NCBI GenBank assembly: GCA_016508695.1
Contig: VNKQ01000008.1
Location: 868,001 to 932,000, forward strand
Direction of reading: 5' to 3'
Length of the DNA: 64,000 bases
Origin: Hyphodiscus hymeniophilus
Lineage: Eukaryota; Ascomycota; Leotiomycetes; Helotiales; Hyphodiscaceae
This document shows positions 60,250-64,000 of this stretch, in pieces. The stretch's first letter is position 1. The number at the start of each line of letters is the position of its first letter. The notes under the pieces were generated by a model. The model was not told where the DNA came from. It was given only the letters and a program-made list of their open reading frames with translations, and did no database searches. Made by a program: the position numbers and the translations under genes.

Positions 60250-60688
60250 TCATTTCTTGACACAAACAGCCTCGATATTATTCCCATCTAAATCATACAC
60301 GAAGACAGAGTAGTACGGCTGCCGACTCATCTCAGATCGAATGCCCGGTCCTCCATTGTCCCGTCCTCCAGCTTTTCTGTCCAAAACATCAGCAAGCGCT
60401 TCCTCCCGTGACAGAGTCATCTTTAACCTACAACGCCTCCCGATGAAACTTTTCCACAGCTTCAAAATCAGGTGCATCGAAGGCGATGTGCATCGGCCTC
60501 GGAGTTTGATTTGGGGGTAATGCCTTCAACCAGAAATAAGGGTAATCATTTCCGTAACCAATAAGTGTGTCGTTTTTTGCGATGATCATCTCAGTATAGC
60601 CCAGAGATTTGAGAGCATTGCTGTAGAAAGTCCGCAGAGCAAGCATCTTGGAGGGCGGGACGAGGAGGAAGACGTGGTTGATAGTCAT
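60250..60688 (-). CDS. VOC-family (glyoxalase/bleomycin-resistance-like) protein
   Basis: Two exons, 60688..60432 and 60376..60250, give 127 residues, one VOC module. It starts MTINHVFLLVPPSKMLALRT, a usual first strand and helix of the fold, with a His in the metal-binding position. It continues YFWLKALPPNQTPRPMHIAF, then RQPYYSVFVYDLDGNNIEAV, in which DLDGNNIE is the family's closing signature with the last Glu ligand. The intron (gtaggt, gctgatg branch, ggacag) keeps phase. Small single-module fungal VOC proteins of this kind have no settled substrate. Confidence 0.85.
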
Positions 60689-61323
60689 GGTGTGTGAGTG
60701 GTTTTGCTAGGGCTCTTTGGAAGAGGTGATTGAGAATCGTTACTCGAGTACCAGCGGGCTAGATGTATGCTACCTTTTTCGTTGATACTTTGATGATGAT
60801 TCAAAGGTGGCGGAATCATTACAAAGCTGTATGCGTGAATCTATCAATCGCAGCATAATGCATCAGAGAATGGAGACGAAAGAGAGGAACTTTTTGCCCC
60901 TTTAAGCCACTGTGCTGGATCGAGAGCACTGAGAAGTTATTCATGTCCCCCAAAAATGAACACGAAACTCGGAGTTCCGGGTGCGACTTCCCGCACACCA
61001 GCGCAGACACTGATATATGACAAAGCCAACTTAACGACAACTCATAGTCTGCTTGGCTTGAATGCTGACTCCTTCCTCCTGGGGTATTAATCCCCTCAGG
61101 TACTCCGGTCTTCACATGTCCAAGTATTGAAGCAGCTAGAGCATCATCAAAACATTCAATTCCGACAGTCACGTGTGTCACAATGCGGCTTTCAAGCTGG
61201 CCTCGCGCTGGAGCACTTGCATGTGTGGCATGCAAGAAGAAGTTCACCCAAAGTTTGTCATTTGAGCATCCTTTGGAAAATCATCTGACCAGTCACAGAA
61301 TCCTCACTTATCCGACATCTCAA

Positions 61324-62749
61324 ATGGTGCGGAAAGCCGGCTCCTACACACGTGAGGCAAAAGGCTTGCCGTAGCTGTGTTGTCTCCAGGGCAAGATGTA
61401 GCTTGGAAAGACCAGCTTGCTCTAGATGTGCCTCTCGTGGAGAAGACTGCAAGTACTATGTGCCCAATGGAATAGATAGTAAGTTTGAAAATGTCCCAAG
61501 GTCTTCTACACAACCTCAGCGTGTGCCAAGGGACCCGCGTCCACAGGACGTCTTGCCAACCCTACAGAATCTGCCATATCTCCCCAATGGGTTGCTTGGA
61601 GTCAATGACACTGTTCTGAAGTCTCCTACGTTCCAAGCTCTGGACTCGTGTGACGCCAGCTTAGAGGAAGTATGCGCAGCGGACGGGTCTTCGAGCTGTG
61701 AGGCTGATACGCCCACAACCACGGCCGGCGATACTCCTCCCAACCCAGTACTAAGCAACGATTGGATGATCCCGTTCCTTTCGGAACCATCCCTTTGCGA
61801 TACTACCCCTCTTCTGGCAAAACACAGCATGAAGACCCTTCTTCGTCTGTTCCGAACTTGGCCTCGAATGATCGTCAAAGGCTTCCAACTTCCACCAATA
61901 TTCCACCCATCTATGGCCACCTCGGAGAACGCGTTAACTCAGCCTCTTTCTAATTGTTTCGCGATTGTGCGAATGTGGGATGGGCAAAGCGATGGTGCAA
62001 GTGGAATTGTCATGGAGACTGTTCTCAAAGAGACCAAGATCATTTTCACCAATGTGGGTTCTATTTTCGACAATTACTCAATCACCCGAATCTTGACTAA
62101 CGTATGCCAGATCCAAACCTATGATGAAGCAACACTTGTGGCTGCCTTACAAGCACTCATTATTTACACCATTCTCCTCATATTTCCCTCTCATGACCAA
62201 CATGCCGTTCCATCCATTGATCCCTCGATATTTATCGGATTACAACAAGTCGTCTATTTCACAGCTGGTACAGGGATTACTCTACAGGAGGAGACCGACC
62301 ATGTCGTACCCTCATGGGATGCTTGGATCCATGTTACCTCGAAGCGAAGGGTCATATTCTCACTCTACCTACTGCACTGGGCATATTCCGTTCATCACCG
62401 GCTGCCATCGTTCAATTGCGACGAGCTGGGATTCATGCCTGCGCCGGCTGCAAAGTTTCTTTGGCAGGCGAGTACGAAATCAGATTGGGAGAGATTGTAT
62501 AAGCGGTGGCTGGCGCAATGGGATGGTTGTGAGTATGTTCAGAGAGAATTTATGTATGTGAAACCAGATCTTGCTTTAGATCGGCGGACGCAGATATGGC
62601 TTGAAGATGCTGATGACCTCGGGATTCTGTTCCTTTCGATTTGTAAGTGGTTTCCTGGGGATTCCGAATTGAGCTAATCCAAGATGTAATCTCTAGGGAA
62701 TACGACGGATCGAGAGCCCGAGTTCATGACATACAAGCACAGTGCTTGA
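61324..62749 (+). CDS. Zn2Cys6 transcription factor, start out of frame
   Basis: Fungal binuclear zinc-cluster regulator. The cluster is ACRSCVVSRARCSLERPACS then RCASRGEDC, spacing CX2CX6CX6CX2CX6C, at the very N-terminus. The body (MKTLLRLFRTWPRMIVKGFQ, SKRRVIFSLYLLHWAYSVHH) fits fungal regulators of this kind. An intron at 62643..62696 leads to a short last exon ending NTTDREPEFMTYKHSA at 62749. The natural start ATG at 61324 (MVRKAGSYTR) is one base out of phase with the zinc cluster, whose own frame, open upstream to a stop near 61290, contains no ATG. A gtaagt at about 61480 is a possible donor but splicing there breaks the downstream frame. Probably a one-base indel at 61330-61352. Confidence 0.75.
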
Positions 62750-62946
62750 AATTGATTACAAACAGTCATTATCACAGCCATTCAGTACTCATGTACTTCG
62801 ATAGACTTGGCTTTTACCTGGAACTCCGAGTTCAATTAGCTCAACTGGGTGCCTCACGACCGCTATATACATGTCGTGCGGTTACCTTTCACCCCGTTTT
62901 TAAGGATTCATCATTCATCTACGACCGAATTCTATCAATACCGTCG

Positions 62947-64000
62947 ATGTCTTCCACCGAACCCTTAGACTTGCTGGTTCTCGGAGCAACAGGATACACG
63001 GCTTATATCTGCACAGAACACATTACGAAGACATTTCCGAGTACTCTGAGCTGGGGGATCGCTGGCAGATCGATGAAGTCACTAGAGGAACTTTCCCAGA
63101 GACTGAAGGCTATCAATCCCGATCGAATACAGCCTCGTTCGTCCATCCCATGTCCACATGTCTTTCATCATGTCACAGAGGCTAATTCAGATATCAGAAC
63201 TTGTGGTGCTCGATCTCAAGGGAGGCGACCTCATCCGCATCGTTCGCCAGACTCGAGTTATCATCAATGGGGTTGGACCTTGACATCGTTTCTCCACACC
63301 TATCGTAGAAGCTTGCGCTCGAAATACAACGCACTACGTTGACTTGTAAGTTTTAGGTTGATATGACGACCCTGAGATCTTAGTTCATTTAACATGCTCA
63401 TTGTGTATGCGACGGCAACAACTCACTGATATGCTGACTCTCAAATCAGTTCCACTGAAACACCCTGGATCAGTGACATGGCTGCTCAATATCACAATTT
63501 GGCGAAACAATCGGGAGCAATCGTATGTGTTCCTCACAAATCGAGTACCGAATCTGAGTGTTTTATAGATTATCTCAGCAATATCTGTGTCAAGCTCGCC
63601 TTCCGACCTGCTAGCCTGGCTCACCGCGACTACTATACAAAGCAGTTTCTTCACTAGTACTGCCGAGGTGGTCTCCTCCACCAAACTTAAGTACGTGTCC
63701 CATTTCTGTCCATCTTCTCATCATACTGATAAACCAGATTTGCGGGAATGAGCAGGGGAACACTCAACACAGTCGTAGATCTGGCTCAGGCCAAAGGTAT
63801 CTCTTGGCTTCTATTCAGCGGGACTCGGACCTTCGAAGCCACACAACCAAGGTCCTGGACAGAAACGCTCTTTGGCTATCGTCATCACCGAACCCTGGGC
63901 ACCCTCACGACATCATTCGTAGCACGATCAAACACAGCAATAGTCAACCGCTCCTCCCAGTTTTACCCCCCACTCTACGGGCCAAAGTTCTCCTACGCCG
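62947..64000 (+). pseudogene. Saccharopine-dehydrogenase-like reductase, in-frame stop, runs off window
   Basis: Starts MSSTEPLDLLVLGATGYTAY (GATGYT nucleotide site) and continues LSWGIAGRSMKSLEELSQRL, as in fungal saccharopine dehydrogenase-like oxidoreductases and trans-acting enoyl reductases. After an intron near 63140-63180 the text reads SELVVLDLKGGDLIRIVRQT then RVIINGVGP, and then meets TGA at 63281-63283. The same frame resumes HRFSTPIVEACARNTTHYVD, so the stop replaces one conserved residue. Later exons (TETPWISDMAAQYHNLAKQS; ISAISVSSSPSDLLAWL; GMSRGTLNTVVDLA) are joined by normal introns. The gene is cut by the window end at 64000. It lies 197 bp downstream of the zinc-cluster gene on the same strand. 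Confidence 0.7.

Noticed and set aside
62697..63140. Continuous open frame suggesting a fusion of the zinc-cluster regulator and the reductase
   Set aside because: The intron at 62643..62696 puts the regulator into another frame that ends NTTDREPEFMTYKHSA at 62749; the through-frame is coincidental.
1..64000. CRISPR arrays, bacterial operons, ribosome-binding sites
   Set aside because: The DNA is fungal; no regularly spaced direct repeats or prokaryotic signals were seen.

Overview
The window looks like chromosomal DNA of a filamentous ascomycete (Pezizomycotina). Nearly every gene is broken by short introns of about 45-80 bp with GT...AG ends. The gene set is typical of moulds: mannitol-1-phosphate dehydrogenase, an Ndt80/PhoG regulator, Zn2Cys6-type regulators, a ULD/DUF6590-type protein, a kelch membrane protein and a GPI-anchored Ser/Thr-rich wall protein. 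A leotiomycete is my guess from the overall look; the sequence does not prove it.

Left part (1-22.7 kb) is a mostly ordinary gene-bearing region. It holds a Cdc25/rhodanese phosphatase (-), a hypothetical protein (-), mannitol-1-phosphate 5-dehydrogenase (+), the COPI beta-prime subunit (+), a ULD + DUF6590 protein (-) that I rebuilt from five exons, a single-pass membrane protein (+), a fungal transcription factor with unclear splicing (+), a nitronate monooxygenase (-) and a bifunctional HPPK-DHPS folate enzyme (+).

Middle (22.7-33.5 kb) is a gene desert of almost 11 kb. The only recognisable content is a decayed retrotransposon pol fragment near 24.1-24.9 kb. It is followed by an Ndt80/PhoG-family regulator (+) with a long leader and a 10-nt first coding exon, then a second gene-poor stretch (36.2-39.1 kb).

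Right part (39-64 kb) is accessory in character, with intact and decaying genes mixed. It holds a conserved fungal LRR-like protein (-), a cytochrome P450 pseudogene (+), an F-box/2EXR-like protein with a late frameshift (+), a charged-repeat protein (-), a very intron-rich GPI-type wall protein (-, about 4.7 kb), a kelch ectodomain receptor-like protein (+), a BTB-bromodomain fusion (+), a VOC/glyoxalase protein (-), a Zn2Cys6 regulator whose start codon is out of frame with its zinc cluster (+), and a saccharopine-dehydrogenase-like reductase with an in-frame stop that runs off the window end (+). Exon boundaries were inferred by eye from splice signals and reading-frame agreement. Family names come from motif recognition, not from a database search.
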